Assembly (NCBI RefSeq): GCF_000237325.1
Contig: NC_017542.1
Location: forward strand, 4,250,501-4,314,500
Direction of reading: 5' to 3'
Length of the DNA stretch: 64,000 nucleotides
Source of the DNA: Paenibacillus polymyxa M1
Lineage (GTDB): Bacteria; Bacillota; Bacilli; Paenibacillales; Paenibacillaceae
The position numbers were made by a program, and so were the translations under genes. The notes below the pieces were generated by a model. It worked only from the letters and a program-made list of their open reading frames with translations, had not been told where the DNA came from and made no database searches. This document shows, piece by piece, positions 34,072 to 42,539 of the stretch. Numbering within the stretch: the stretch's first letter is position 1; each line of letters opens with the position of its first letter.

Positions 34072-35322
34072 TTAAAACCAGCGGAAAATAAGCCAAAGTA
34101 ATCCGGAAAGGGTTGTAAAGTCGGGATCGGCGAATGTCACTCCGTCGGCACCCAAAAAAGAAAAGAGCGGCAAGGTGAGAGCCGGCAGCAGACATAGCAA
34201 GAATCCATTAAGACAACTGGAAATGACTGCCCCTCTAAAACCACCGCTGGAATTGCCAAATATCGCGGCTGCACCGCCAGCGAGAAAACAGGCCATGATC
34301 CCCGGTACAATAACAGGCAATCCAATAAGCGGGAAAACAAAAACGCAGGCCACACCTGTGAAAAAGCTGACCAAGAAGCCTACCAACGCGGAATTGGGTG
34401 ATTTGTCGAACAGTACCAGAACATCCACCCCAGGAACTGCTCCAGGTGCGAACACTTGGGAGAACCCCTTGAAAGCGGGTACAATTTCAGTCGTGAACAG
34501 CTTAACACCTGCTTTTGCGATATACAAGCCAGCAGCAAAAGTGGCTGATTGTTCGAGGATAAAGACGAGGTATTCTTTGCCGTTAGATAATTTGCTGACA
34601 TATTCAGAACCAGCAACCAGTCCAGATACCAACAAAAGCACCAGCATCGTCAAGGTTGTTGCCACATTGGGATCACGCAAAAAACTGATGCGGTCATTTA
34701 TTTTTACATTTTCGGTGTCATGTTCACGATTGCCTAAAACTTTTCCTAAATAGGTACCGAGAATGTAAGAAGTCATGGAAGCATGAGCAATTGTATATTC
34801 ATCCGATTTGATAATATTTTTGCTGGCATTTCGGAGCAGGTAAGGAAACACTGCCATATAGCTCCCAATGACCAAGGAACCAACGATGATTGTAGTTAGC
34901 GAACTGAGACCCAGACCTTTCATAACGGCTGTAGCGGCAAAGCTCATGAACAAAATCAAGTGGAGAGACAAATAAATGTACTTGAACTTGGTCAGGCGCG
35001 CAAGCACGATGTTAAGGATCATGGAAAAAAGTAGAATGAGCGCAGCATCCGCCCCGATCTGATCAATGGTCAGGGCCATGATAGCTTCATTGCTTGGTAC
35101 GACACCTTTAAGGTTGAACGCAAAAGAAAATATTTGGCTGAAGTTGGTGAGCACGCCTCCTAAAATTCCGCCTCCGACCTTAATCATGGTAAAGCCCATG
35201 AAAGAAAGGGTAGTTCCCGTTATGATCTCGGATACTTTCTTCCTCTGGAATATGAGACCGAGTAATGTCACAATCGCAATTATGATGGATGGCTCCCTGA
35301 TAATGCTCATAAACATTTCCAT
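34072..35322 (-). CDS. PTS EIIC component, UlaA/SgaT-like
   Basis: The 416-residue protein has about ten to eleven membrane segments. Its N-terminus (SIIREPSIIIAIVTLLGLIF, EIITGTTLSFMGFTMIKVGG) and the later GVDVLVLFDKSPNSALVGF resemble the ascorbate-type EIIC UlaA. EIIC forms the sugar channel and needs EIIA and EIIB for phosphorylation, but neither gene is nearby. The start follows GGAGATCACT. Upstream lie a perfect palindrome, a CRP/Fnr-type palindrome and a cre-like site, so the gene is heavily regulated. The adjacent LacI gene is the obvious regulator. Substrate not certain. Confidence 0.8.
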   Translation of the reverse strand: MEMFMSIIREPSIIIAIVTLLGLIFQRKKVSEIITGTTLSFMGFTMIKVGGGILGGVLTNFSQIFSFAFNLKGVVPSNEAIMALTIDQIGADAALILLFSMILNIVLARLTKFKYIYLSLHLILFMSFAATAVMKGLGLSSLTTIIVGSLVIGSYMAVFPYLLRNASKNIIKSDEYTIAHASMTSYILGTYLGKVLGNREHDTENVKINDRISFLRDPNVATTLTMLVLLLVSGLVAGSEYVSKLSNGKEYLVFILEQSATFAAGLYIAKAGVKLFTTEIVPAFKGFSQVFAPGAVPGVDVLVLFDKSPNSALVGFLVSFFTGVACVFVFPLIGLPVIVPGIMACFLAGGAAAIFGNSSGGFRGAVISSCLNGFLLCLLPALTLPLFSFLGADGVTFADPDFTTLSGLLWLIFRWF

Positions 35323-35360
35323 AGTGATCTCCGACCTTCTTTTCTTTTATTTTTCATTCT

Positions 35361-35378
35361 TACTAAATCGATTTAGTA
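35361..35378 (-). promoter_or_regulatory. Perfect palindromic operator before the PTS gene
   Basis: TACTAAATCGATTTAGTA is an exact 18-bp palindrome with the central CG typical of LacI/GalR operators. It lies 38 bases before the PTS start and is the likely binding site of the LacI protein at 35640-36662. Confidence 0.7.
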
Positions 35379-35429
35379 ATGCTTGAAAAAAATTTCCCTT
35401 CCGGGAATGTAAAAAGAAGTAGAACTTTT

Positions 35430-35449
35430 TTTGTGAATTATATCACAAA
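35430..35449 (-). promoter_or_regulatory. CRP/Fnr-type palindrome
   Basis: TTTGTGA-N6-TCACAAA contains TGTGA-N6-TCACA, the recognition pattern of the CRP/Fnr family. It lies about 108 bases upstream of the PTS start. No CRP/Fnr gene is in the window. Confidence 0.45.
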
Positions 35450-35594
35450 TCCAATCATAAATTTCCGTTTATGGTTCACTCCTCTCCTTTATTAAGTTGC
35501 AGTCATCACTACACTCAACACTACCAGAAAGGGTATTCATGACTCGAATCATAAGATCATTATAGCTCTTTATTTTCCTTTTACAATAGAATTT

Positions 35595-35609
35595 ATAAAA
35601 ACGTTTTCA
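35595..35609 (-). promoter_or_regulatory. cre-like site upstream of the PTS gene
   Basis: ATAAAAACGTTTTCA matches the cre consensus with one mismatch. It lies between the LacI gene stop and the PTS gene; apart from this and the two palindromes the gap 35323-35639 shows no gene. Confidence 0.5.
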
Positions 35610-35639
35610 AAAAAAGAAAAAAATACTTATTCCAATTAT

Positions 35640-36662
35640 TCAATTTAACTTTTGGACAGATTCTCTGTGGTTAATGACCGGATTCAATCGGATGATTTCT
35701 GACAGCTGCTCATGCCCCTGCTCTTTTTGATCAATTTTATCGAGCAGTAGCCTCGCACTTCTTTTCCCCATTTCAAAACTCGGCTGGGAAACGGTAGTGA
35801 TCGGCGGATTATAAAAAGATGCAAAGGATACATCATCTATCCCAATCAAGGAAAAATCATTAGGTATGGTCAGATGATTATTTTTGGCATAGATCAGCAC
35901 CTGCTCCAAAATCATGTCATTCGTAGCAATGATTGCGGTGGGCGGGTTCTCCATGTGAAATAGTTGTCTAATAAGATCAGACATTTCATCCAGCCTGCCG
36001 CTTTTGATATAGTTTTCATGCACGGATATGTCATGTTTGCCGAGCGTATTTCTATAGCCGGACAGCCGCTCACTTCGTGTGGTAATTGCTTTTTTGCCTA
36101 GGGGAAACGTGATGATGCCGATGTTTTTGTGACCATGCTCAATCAGTGCTTCAACCGCAAGCTCACTAGCTTTTTCATTATTTAACAGCACCGTGTCTAC
36201 GTTGATTTCATCGATTTTTCGGTCGACAAACACGAACGGATAGCCACTTTTAACAAGGGAAACATATAATTTTTTGTTCTCTTCTGTCGGAAAAATAATA
36301 AGTCCATCCACTTGCCGAGCAATCATCGACTGGACGTACTTTTTCTCTTTGAGCGAATCATCATCAGTATTGCAGACAATGACCTGGACATTTTCCAGTT
36401 GGCATTCATCTTCAATTGCGCGCACGATTTCTGTTGTAAATCTCGACAAAATAGTTGAAGAAATAACCCCCACAATAAAGGTCTTCTTTTGCTTGAGACT
36501 GCGCGCCACCTCATTGGGAATATAACTGAGCTCCTCAATCGCTTGCTCAATCTTCTTCTTGGTGCTTTCACTCATATAGTTGTATCTTTTATTCAGAAAC
36601 TGTGAAACTGTGCTCTTCGACACCCCTGCACGTTCTGCGACTTCTTTCATCGTGGTTACCAT
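35640..36662 (-). CDS. LacI/GalR family transcriptional regulator
   Basis: From ATG 36662 (behind AAAGGGGGGAAT) the protein has 340 residues. An N-terminal LacI helix-turn-helix and hinge (MKEVAERAGVSKSTVSQFLN, IPNEVARSLKQKK) precede a periplasmic-binding-like effector domain (FIVGVISSTIL, FPFVFVDRK, PTAIIATNDMI, FSLIGIDDVSFASFYNPPIT). An upstream in-frame start at 36710 lacks a good ribosome site. It lies next to the PTS/cupin genes, whose upstream palindromes suit a LacI dimer. The effector is probably a sugar or sugar phosphate. Confidence 0.9.
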   Translation of the reverse strand: MVTTMKEVAERAGVSKSTVSQFLNKRYNYMSESTKKKIEQAIEELSYIPNEVARSLKQKKTFIVGVISSTILSRFTTEIVRAIEDECQLENVQVIVCNTDDDSLKEKKYVQSMIARQVDGLIIFPTEENKKLYVSLVKSGYPFVFVDRKIDEINVDTVLLNNEKASELAVEALIEHGHKNIGIITFPLGKKAITTRSERLSGYRNTLGKHDISVHENYIKSGRLDEMSDLIRQLFHMENPPTAIIATNDMILEQVLIYAKNNHLTIPNDFSLIGIDDVSFASFYNPPITTVSQPSFEMGKRSARLLLDKIDQKEQGHEQLSEIIRLNPVINHRESVQKLN

Positions 36663-36952
36663 GATTCCCCCCCTTTCTATATTGCGTATTAGGCATGTGT
36701 TCATTTTCAACTCTGTATGTACTCTACAACCTGTATGTAATGTGAATTTCCTTTATTATATACCTTCTTTTACAGGAGGAAAATATAATAAATGTGAGTT
36801 GGAACGTGCCTCACCCCATAATCCAGCCCCACAAATGCTAGACCCCCTAACCTAAATATCCCTTGTCGCAAAACTAATAATTTTGAACGAAATCTTAAAA
36901 ATATACAAATTTTATGAACTTGTTTGATGGAAGATTTGAACATAAAATGAAA

Positions 36953-36968
36953 TTGTAATCGGTTACAA
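36953..36968 (+). promoter_or_regulatory. Inverted repeat upstream of the endoglucanase gene
   Basis: TTGTAATCGGTTACAA is an almost perfect palindrome with a central CG, resembling a cre/LacI-type operator (two mismatches to cre). It lies 31 bases before the start. The remaining ~290 bases up to 36663 contain the LacI promoter region and nothing else I can identify. Confidence 0.55.
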
Positions 36969-36999
36969 TATCATTTATATAAAGGAGGAAGCAAGAATC

Positions 37000-38193
37000 A
37001 TGAAGAAAAAAGGGTTGAAAAAAACATTTTTCGTCATTGCCTCCCTCGTCATGGGCTTCACACTGTATGGGTACACTCCACCTTCGGCAGATGCAGCCAG
37101 CGTGAAAGGATATTATCATACCCAAGGAAACAAGATTGTAGATGAATCCGGGAAAGAGGCCGCATTTAACGGTCTGAACTGGTTTGGTCTAGAAACCCCT
37201 AATTACACTTTGCATGGACTGTGGAGCCGCTCAATGGACGACATGCTGGATCAGGTGAAGAAGGAAGGTTATAATCTCATCCGTCTGCCTTACAGCAATC
37301 AGTTATTGGATTCCAGCTCTCGTCCGGACAGTATTGATTACTACAAAAATCCTGATCTGGTCGGATTGACTCCGATTCAAATTATGGACAAGCTGATCGA
37401 AAAAGCTGGACAACGCGGTATTCAGATTATCCTTGACCGTCACCGCCCAGGCTCAGGTGGACAATCCGAGCTATGGTATACCTCTCAGTACCCTGAGTCC
37501 CGCTGGATCAGCGACTGGAAGATGTTAGCTGAACGTTATAAAAACAATCCTACCGTCATTGGTGCAGATTTACACAACGAACCGCACGGTCAGGCAAGCT
37601 GGGGAACAGGCGATGTTTCCACAGACTGGCGTCTCGCGGCGCAGCGTGCAGGGAATGCCATTCTGTCTGTGAATCCGAATTGGCTGATTCTGGTAGAAGG
37701 TGTGGACCATAATGTACAAGGCAACAACAGCCAATATTGGTGGGGCGGCAACCTGACAGGTGTAGCCAACTATCCTGTCGTTCTGGACGTACCGAACCGT
37801 GTCGTCTATTCACCACATGACTACGGTCCTGGTGTGTCTTCGCAGCCATGGTTCAACGATTCAACCTTCCCGTCCAACCTGCCAGCAATCTGGGATCAAA
37901 CCTGGGGCTACATCAGTAAGCAAAACATAGCTCCGGTGCTGGTCGGTGAATTCGGCGGTCGCAATGTTGATTCGTCTTCCGCTGAGGGTAAATGGCAAAA
38001 TGCACTCGTAGACTATATTGGTGCCAATAACCTGTACTTTACGTATTGGTCCCTGAATCCGAATAGCGGCGATACAGGTGGTCTGCTGCTGGATGACTGG
38101 GTTACCTGGAACCGTCCGAAGCAGGACATGCTGAGCCGGATTATGAAGCCTGTAAATTTCATAGCAGAGCAAGTGAAAGCAAGCGCCGAATAG
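37000..38193 (+). CDS. cel5A: Secreted endo-beta-1,4-glucanase, glycoside hydrolase family 5
   Basis: The 397-residue protein has a signal peptide (cleavage near SADAA, residue 33) and one GH5 catalytic domain without a binding module. The acid/base Glu194 is in DLHNEP and the nucleophile Glu317 in LVGEFGG. FNGLNWFGLET at the N-terminus and YSPHDYGPGV with its conserved His/Tyr also fit. It would cleave internal bonds of cellulose or related beta-glucans outside the cell. The size and sequence resemble the single-domain Cel5A of P. polymyxa. It starts behind AAAGGAGGA, with a palindrome upstream and a terminator downstream, so it is a single-gene unit. Confidence 0.93.
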   Translation: MKKKGLKKTFFVIASLVMGFTLYGYTPPSADAASVKGYYHTQGNKIVDESGKEAAFNGLNWFGLETPNYTLHGLWSRSMDDMLDQVKKEGYNLIRLPYSNQLLDSSSRPDSIDYYKNPDLVGLTPIQIMDKLIEKAGQRGIQIILDRHRPGSGGQSELWYTSQYPESRWISDWKMLAERYKNNPTVIGADLHNEPHGQASWGTGDVSTDWRLAAQRAGNAILSVNPNWLILVEGVDHNVQGNNSQYWWGGNLTGVANYPVVLDVPNRVVYSPHDYGPGVSSQPWFNDSTFPSNLPAIWDQTWGYISKQNIAPVLVGEFGGRNVDSSSAEGKWQNALVDYIGANNLYFTYWSLNPNSGDTGGLLLDDWVTWNRPKQDMLSRIMKPVNFIAEQVKASAE

Positions 38194-38216
38194 GCACAGA
38201 ACTTCAATCCGTTTAT

Positions 38217-38291
38217 TAAAAAAGCCGATTTTTCCTCCTTCAGTCCAGCTTGTGCTGGGACTACGAAAAGGTGGAGAAACGGCTTTTTTCA
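38217..38291 (+). terminator. Terminator of the endoglucanase gene
   Basis: AAAAAAGCCG and CGGCTTTTTT are the outer arms; an inner hairpin AGTCCAGC/GCTGGGACT sits between them. T-run present. Confidence 0.85.
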
Positions 38292-38293
38292 TT

Positions 38294-38382
38294 TTCCAGT
38301 TTTACACATTGTAAATTCCCTAATGAATGGGTCATATTGTAAACTAAATCTCTCTTTTAACCGATAAATACATATGTTGGAT
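38294..38382 (+). promoter_or_regulatory. 89-bp upstream element with SigD-like promoter (copy B)
   Basis: It matches 7946-8034 without gaps (80 of 89 bases). TAAA at 38340-38343, 16 bases and ACCGATAA at 38360-38367 keep the SigD-like arrangement. The near-palindrome here is perfect: TTTACA-CAT-TGTAAA. It precedes the small membrane protein gene by 64 bases. Confidence 0.65.
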
Positions 38383-38446
38383 GTGAAAATCATTTCGACG
38401 AGAGACTCACCATGAACGTAAACATAATTAGGAAGGAAGTTTTCAT

Positions 38447-38776
38447 GTGATTATTTGGAAGGGCTTTGGTATTTTAAATATCATTATTCCAGGAATTTTA
38501 TTCGTTATTGTCGGCAGTTTAGTATCCGCTCTTGGGCTTGACTCCATAGATTCCCGGCTGCCGATGGCTTTTGTGTTCATTGTGTCGGGAGTTATTATCT
38601 GGTATTTGGGTAAAGCACTTAACGCCGACTCGGACAAGGTGCTCGTTGATATGGAAACAGGACAACGCTATCGAATGGGAACCCAGCACAGTCTGTTTTT
38701 TATCCCTATGCATTATTGGGGCCCTGCCGGTCTAGCGATCGGATTTATTTTAATCGTTGCATCGATATTTATATAA
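38447..38776 (+). CDS. Small membrane protein of unknown function
   Basis: The 109-residue protein starts at GTG behind GGAAGGAAG; the overlapping ATG at 38445 is followed at once by a stop. It has three membrane segments (about 8-28, 42-58 and 88-108) with a short soluble loop containing DMETGQRYRMGTQHSLFFIP. Similar short membrane proteins are widespread in Bacilli but I know no function. Its upstream region shares the 89-bp SigD-like element with the VgrG cluster. Confidence 0.65.
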   Translation: MIIWKGFGILNIIIPGILFVIVGSLVSALGLDSIDSRLPMAFVFIVSGVIIWYLGKALNADSDKVLVDMETGQRYRMGTQHSLFFIPMHYWGPAGLAIGFILIVASIFI

Positions 38777-38804
38777 CGTTGATTGTAAAACATGAGCTAT
38801 TCCA

Positions 38805-38847
38805 AACACCACAATGCGAGCCAGTTGCTCCACTGTGGTGTTTTTTC
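38805..38847 (+). terminator. Terminator of the small membrane protein gene
   Basis: AAACACCACA at 38805-38814 pairs with TGTGGTGTTT at 38835-38844, followed by T residues. Confidence 0.85.
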
Positions 38848-38867
38848 CTTATGTAGATCGATTATGA

Positions 38868-39572
38868 TCAGATACTCCCCTGGTTTATTTGTGATAAAGC
38901 TTTTCTCACAAGCTGATCAGCTTGTCGAGTGGTCTCAGGTAAGCGATATTGTGGACAAAGCTTTAATATCCAGTTGCAGGCCGTTTCTAATGAAATACGA
39001 TGTCCTACGGATACAAACAGAGGTTTAATGTTGTCCTGGGTTCTTAACGCCCTACCGATAATTTCCTCACGATCCATTAATAACGAACATGCCCCTCGTT
39101 CTTGAGATGGCTCTTCGAATTCACCCCATAGCCTCGTTTTACCACATCCAATTGTAGGAATATCAAATATAACACCTAAATGACTGGCTAATCCGAATCG
39201 TCTAGGATGGGCAATTCCTTGTCCATCACAGACCACCAGCTGAGGAGAGGTCTTGATTTGCTTCAATGCTTTTACTATAGGCGGCAGCTCCCTGAATGAA
39301 AACAATCCGGGGATGTAGGGAAAATGGACAGCATCTTCAACCACTATGGATTCCACTACTTGTAATGAGCTAGCATCTAAAATCACGATGGCCGCAACTA
39401 AGAGATCACTTTGTTCACTGTATGCCACGTCTACCCCAGCAACATATTGAATTTCAGGGAATCGATCTTCTTTTGTAACTTTTAAAGATAACTCCTGCTG
39501 TAATTTCACCGCTTCTTTTTCATCTAGATCCCATTCATGATTTATGATTGGTTCCATTTTTCTGTGCCTCAT
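38868..39572 (-). CDS. nfi: Endonuclease V (deoxyinosine-specific)
   Basis: The 234-residue protein shows the endonuclease V signatures: VAGVDVAYS with a catalytic Asp, FPYIPGLFSFRELPPI, LVVCDGQGIAHPRRFGLASH and PTIGCGKTRLWG. The enzyme nicks DNA one base 3' of deoxyinosine to start repair of deaminated adenine. The length is usual for the family. Start at ATG behind AAGAGGAT. Single gene facing the small membrane protein gene; the array of deaminase-type toxins in the same window makes deaminated DNA repair a noteworthy but probably coincidental neighbour. Confidence 0.92.
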   Translation of the reverse strand: MRHRKMEPIINHEWDLDEKEAVKLQQELSLKVTKEDRFPEIQYVAGVDVAYSEQSDLLVAAIVILDASSLQVVESIVVEDAVHFPYIPGLFSFRELPPIVKALKQIKTSPQLVVCDGQGIAHPRRFGLASHLGVIFDIPTIGCGKTRLWGEFEEPSQERGACSLLMDREEIIGRALRTQDNIKPLFVSVGHRISLETACNWILKLCPQYRLPETTRQADQLVRKALSQINQGSI

Positions 39573-39654
39573 TTCTATCCTCTTAGAATGTAGTTTTCCG
39601 AATGTCCTCTGTATGTTAATGGATCAGCGTGTTTGCTACTGAGATGGCGAAAAC

Positions 39655-40236
39655 CTAGCTCATGCTATGACCTAGCTGCTCGACCTTGCTCAGCCATTCG
39701 TTACGCTGTTGCTCTGTCCTCTTATTCATGAGATCAATGGTTGTAGAACGTACTGGTTTGACTCCACATAAATGTAACGTGGAATCCTTCATCATCCGGT
39801 GCCCAGGCTGTCCTTGGAAAAATCGGTAATACCAGTGCGGACCATCCATCGTGCTGATAAGGCGGGCTGTTCTTCCCTTTAAAAGCTTGTCAGGCAAGGG
39901 TTTTCCTTTTTGATATTTAAACGCGAATCCCGGCATAAAGGTACGGTCAATAAATCCCTTCATTAACGCAGGCAAGCTGCCCCACCAGATCGGAAAGACA
40001 AAAACGAGATGTTCTGCCCATTTAATCCATTCCTGTGCTTGAATCAAATCAGGTTCTAGCGGCAATTTATTCCGATATCCACCTGATAGATTTGGATTAA
40101 ACTCCAACGCGGACAGCTGCAATAAGCGAACCTCAGCCCCTGCGCCTTCGGCTCCTTTTACATAGGCTTGAGCCAGCGCTTCTCCATAACTGTCAGCGAC
40201 CGGATTCCCCTGAATCACCAATATTTTTTTAGACAT
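39655..40236 (-). CDS. NAD(P)H-dependent quinone oxidoreductase (NQO1/KefF family)
   Basis: From ATG 40236 the protein has 193 residues. A flavodoxin-like fold is shown by KKILVIQGNPVADSYGEALA, FVFPIWWGSLPALMKGFIDR and LISTMDGPHWYYRFF. Such enzymes reduce quinones or azo compounds with two electrons, using FMN/FAD. ATG 40236 is preferred over GTG 40245, which touches the ribosome site AGGAA. It lies 66 bases after the TetR gene on the same strand, with an operator-like site GTTAG-N6-CTAAC upstream. Confidence 0.88.
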   Translation of the reverse strand: MSKKILVIQGNPVADSYGEALAQAYVKGAEGAGAEVRLLQLSALEFNPNLSGGYRNKLPLEPDLIQAQEWIKWAEHLVFVFPIWWGSLPALMKGFIDRTFMPGFAFKYQKGKPLPDKLLKGRTARLISTMDGPHWYYRFFQGQPGHRMMKDSTLHLCGVKPVRSTTIDLMNKRTEQQRNEWLSKVEQLGHSMS

Positions 40237-40270
40237 ATAAGCCACTTCCTACCTTCATATTATGATTTTA

Positions 40271-40286
40271 GTTAGAAAACACTAAC
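40271..40286 (-). promoter_or_regulatory. TetR operator-like site before the oxidoreductase gene
   Basis: GTTAG-AAAACA-CTAAC is a perfect 5-bp inverted repeat with 6-base spacing. A near-identical site lies before the TetR gene at 40905. Confidence 0.6.
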
Positions 40287-40310
40287 TTTATATTTAAAAA
40301 GAAAAGGTCA

Positions 40311-40895
40311 CTACTGACCTTTACTTAATAAAGCAGTTAAACGTTGTTTGATCTCTACGGCAAATGGAACCAGCTGCTGTGGAAGTTCACCTTCCAGGCT
40401 AGACACGGACAATCGTGTAATGGCTCCAATGATGAGCACACCTGATAGCTGAACATCCTGCTTAGGCAGTTCACCTTGTTGAATCCCCTGTTCGATGAAT
40501 TCAGTCAACGCCTCCAGCGGCTGACGCACATTCTGGTTCTGGCTTGCTTCAACATACAGCTCATGATGCTGTGATAGTAGAAGCAATCCATATTGGTCCT
40601 CATCATGCATATTCAGCACTTCATCCACCAGTTGGTGGAAACGACTGAGAAAGCTCCCACTCTGCTTGCGATAAAAGTCAATTAAGGTGGTGTAGCTATT
40701 GCAATACTGCCCGAATACCTCCAAGGCCATCGCGTCTTTACTCTTAAAATGCTTATAAATCGCGGCATCTGTCACACCGGCAGCCTCTGCAATTTCTTTG
40801 ACCGAAATCCCATCAATTCCTTTGGTTGCAAATAAGCACATCGCTGCCTGCAGAATATCCTTCTTTTTACTGTCTACATGTGTTTTCTTATTCAT
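40311..40895 (-). CDS. TetR family transcriptional regulator
   Basis: The 194-residue protein has an N-terminal TetR helix-turn-helix (FATKGIDGISVKEIAEAAGV, TDAAIYKHFKSKDAM) and a helical ligand-binding domain without recognised ligand signature. It precedes the quinone oxidoreductase gene. Both genes have a GTWAG-N6-CTAAC site upstream, so it probably represses itself and the oxidoreductase until an electrophile or quinone binds. Confidence 0.9.
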   Translation of the reverse strand: MNKKTHVDSKKKDILQAAMCLFATKGIDGISVKEIAEAAGVTDAAIYKHFKSKDAMALEVFGQYCNSYTTLIDFYRKQSGSFLSRFHQLVDEVLNMHDEDQYGLLLLSQHHELYVEASQNQNVRQPLEALTEFIEQGIQQGELPKQDVQLSGVLIIGAITRLSVSSLEGELPQQLVPFAVEIKQRLTALLSKGQ

Positions 40896-40904
40896 AGGAT
40901 TATA

Positions 40905-40920
40905 GTAAGTGATTGCTAAC
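40905..40920 (-). promoter_or_regulatory. TetR operator-like site before its own gene
   Basis: GTAAG-TGATTG-CTAAC resembles the site at 40271-40286 in half-sites and spacing. It lies 10 bases upstream of the TetR start, suiting autoregulation. Confidence 0.55.
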
Positions 40921-41099
40921 CAAATTGCAAATCATATTTATACAGTTTCAACCTGTCTGTATGCTTGAATTTAAAATCCATCGTAATAAACCTAAAATAC
41001 CATGTTTTTATAAGTGAATGGTCATGAATACGTTAAATGATACGTGTATCGCCTCATTTTATTCCTATAAAATACATATGTAACCGAATAAAAGCGGGC

Positions 41100-41435
41100 G
41101 TTCTGAACCGTAAATAAAGAGGACGAAAAGGCAACCGATTGGCATACGCTGCATTACGGCGCTCGGCGCTAGGACAAGTCGGGCTAATCATGCTTGAAGT
41201 GCATGCAGTCACCCAGCAGGGAAAAGATTCGGGCAGCCTTGGCATATGGAGCGACGAGCACATTTCCCCGCTGCAAAAAGTGGTGCAGGCCATCCATGAC
41301 CAAGGCTCTAAAGCCGGTCTCCAGCTTTGGCATGTCGGACGCTCCTGGCTAAATCCATTCTGGCCCAGACAGGCAGCCGAGCAACTCGGTGTTCGTATTG
41401 AAGGATCTGCACCCTATAACCATTTTTGGTTTTAA
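41100..41435 (+). pseudogene. Old Yellow Enzyme (NADH:flavin oxidoreductase) fragment with frameshift
   Basis: One frame gives EDEKATDWHTLHYGARR and stops. A second frame continues SALGQVGLIMLEVHAVTQQG, GIWSDEHISPLQKVVQAIHD and GLQLWHVGRSW before ending in unrelated sequence at 41435. 'DWH..HYG.RA.G..GLIM.EA.AV' is the conserved start of YqjM-type enzymes. Only about 100 of roughly 340 residues remain, the frame is broken and the C-terminal two thirds are missing. It is a dead remnant. Confidence 0.75.
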
Positions 41436-41474
41436 AATAATGTCCATCACATGAAGTATTCATCGTAAGCAATG

Positions 41475-42290
41475 TCATGCACTGTATCGCACACTAAATT
41501 GAACAATTTCCACAATAATAGGTGTGCCGGAGGAAATAGTCTCCCCTTCGCTGAGGTGAATCGTCAGCGATGAAGGTGTCAAGCTGAACAACGTTCTTTC
41601 TTGTAACATCCCGTTAATATACAGATTGGCATAACTATTGCTTCCGACATGAAACCTTTGAAAAGCCCCCTGCACACCATCTACAGAAAATTGATCCGCC
41701 ATAATCGTAACTGAAGATTCAATCGGATCAGGAGTAAAATAAAAATACCGCTCAGCCCTAGGGACAATTTCAACATTGGAGATGTCAGGAGCCGGACCTG
41801 TTGGACCAGTTATACCTTGGCCTCCAGTAGGACCGGTTACGCCTTGTGCCCCGGTAGAACCGGGTATGCCTTGGGCTCCGGTAGGGCCAGGTATGCCCTG
41901 TGCTCCGGTAGGACCAGGTGCACCTGTTGCGCCTGAACTACCGGGAGCCCCAGCTGGACCTGGCACTCCCGGTGCTCCCTGTGTTCCTGCTGGACCCTGT
42001 ATTCCAGGTATTCCTGGTGTTCCCGCAATTCCCGGTACTCCTGGCGCTCCTGTCACCCCGGCTTCGCCTGGCAGACCTTGCTTTCCTGTATGCTCCATCC
42101 TCTTCCGTTTAGCAGGAGTATTTCTGAAGCGTCGTTGTATAATAATTAGTTTTGGATGCTTTTGAGCATGGAGCCCCGTTTTTGTTTTACCTTTGAATGA
42201 ATACCGGGGCTTGCACTTTTTTCGTTTGTTGATCTTGCAATGTACCGGTCTCTTTCCTTGCCTCCTTAGTGATGCATCGCGTCTTTTCAT
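41475..42290 (-). CDS. Collagen-like protein with C-terminal DUF4183 domain
   Basis: From ATG 42290 the protein has 271 residues. It has a basic N-terminal region (about 1-65), then 33 uninterrupted G-X-Y triplets (GKQGLPGEAG to GITGPTGPA). A C-terminal beta domain follows, with YFYFTPDPIESSVTIMADQF and YANLYINGMLQERTLFSL, typical of DUF4183. Collagen-like stalks with a C-terminal beta domain form filaments on exosporia or spore coats. No signal peptide is present, which fits mother-cell synthesis. A sporulation-type -10 element lies upstream. The divergent neighbour at 42540 has the same C-terminal domain. The start is not certain because GTG 42305 overlaps the ribosome site. Confidence 0.85.
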   Translation of the reverse strand: MKRRDASLRRQGKRPVHCKINKRKKCKPRYSFKGKTKTGLHAQKHPKLIIIQRRFRNTPAKRKRMEHTGKQGLPGEAGVTGAPGVPGIAGTPGIPGIQGPAGTQGAPGVPGPAGAPGSSGATGAPGPTGAQGIPGPTGAQGIPGSTGAQGVTGPTGGQGITGPTGPAPDISNVEIVPRAERYFYFTPDPIESSVTIMADQFSVDGVQGAFQRFHVGSNSYANLYINGMLQERTLFSLTPSSLTIHLSEGETISSGTPIIVEIVQFSVRYSA

Positions 42291-42325
42291 AACAGCCGTA
42301 CACACCTCCTCCTCTCATGCTTATG

Positions 42326-42352
42326 TATTGTATGCACATCTCCCATTAGGGT
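42326..42352 (-). promoter_or_regulatory. SigK/SigE-like promoter of the collagen-like gene
   Basis: On the minus strand CATACAATA fits the mother-cell -10 consensus CATANNNTA, and an AC dinucleotide lies 16 bases upstream as in SigK promoters. It starts 36 bases before the chosen start codon. Confidence 0.5.
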
Positions 42353-42539
42353 CTTAGGCATTTGTAGCATGCAGATTCCAAGTATTCGCTTTCATTTTTT
42401 GCGCAGTAAAATAGGGCTTTCTCCATTTACCCTATTATTAATAGGAAGGTTCATATGCCGTTTCCGAATAGGTTGAAAAATCATTTATTGATTAAGAGCC
42501 AGCAGTGGCTCATCCCAGTAAAGAAAGGAGATGAAAACG

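Noticed and set aside
41776..42165. Pro/Gly-rich 129-codon plus-strand frame
   Set aside because: It is the antisense of the collagen triplets; codon bias and the DUF4183 domain support the minus-strand gene.
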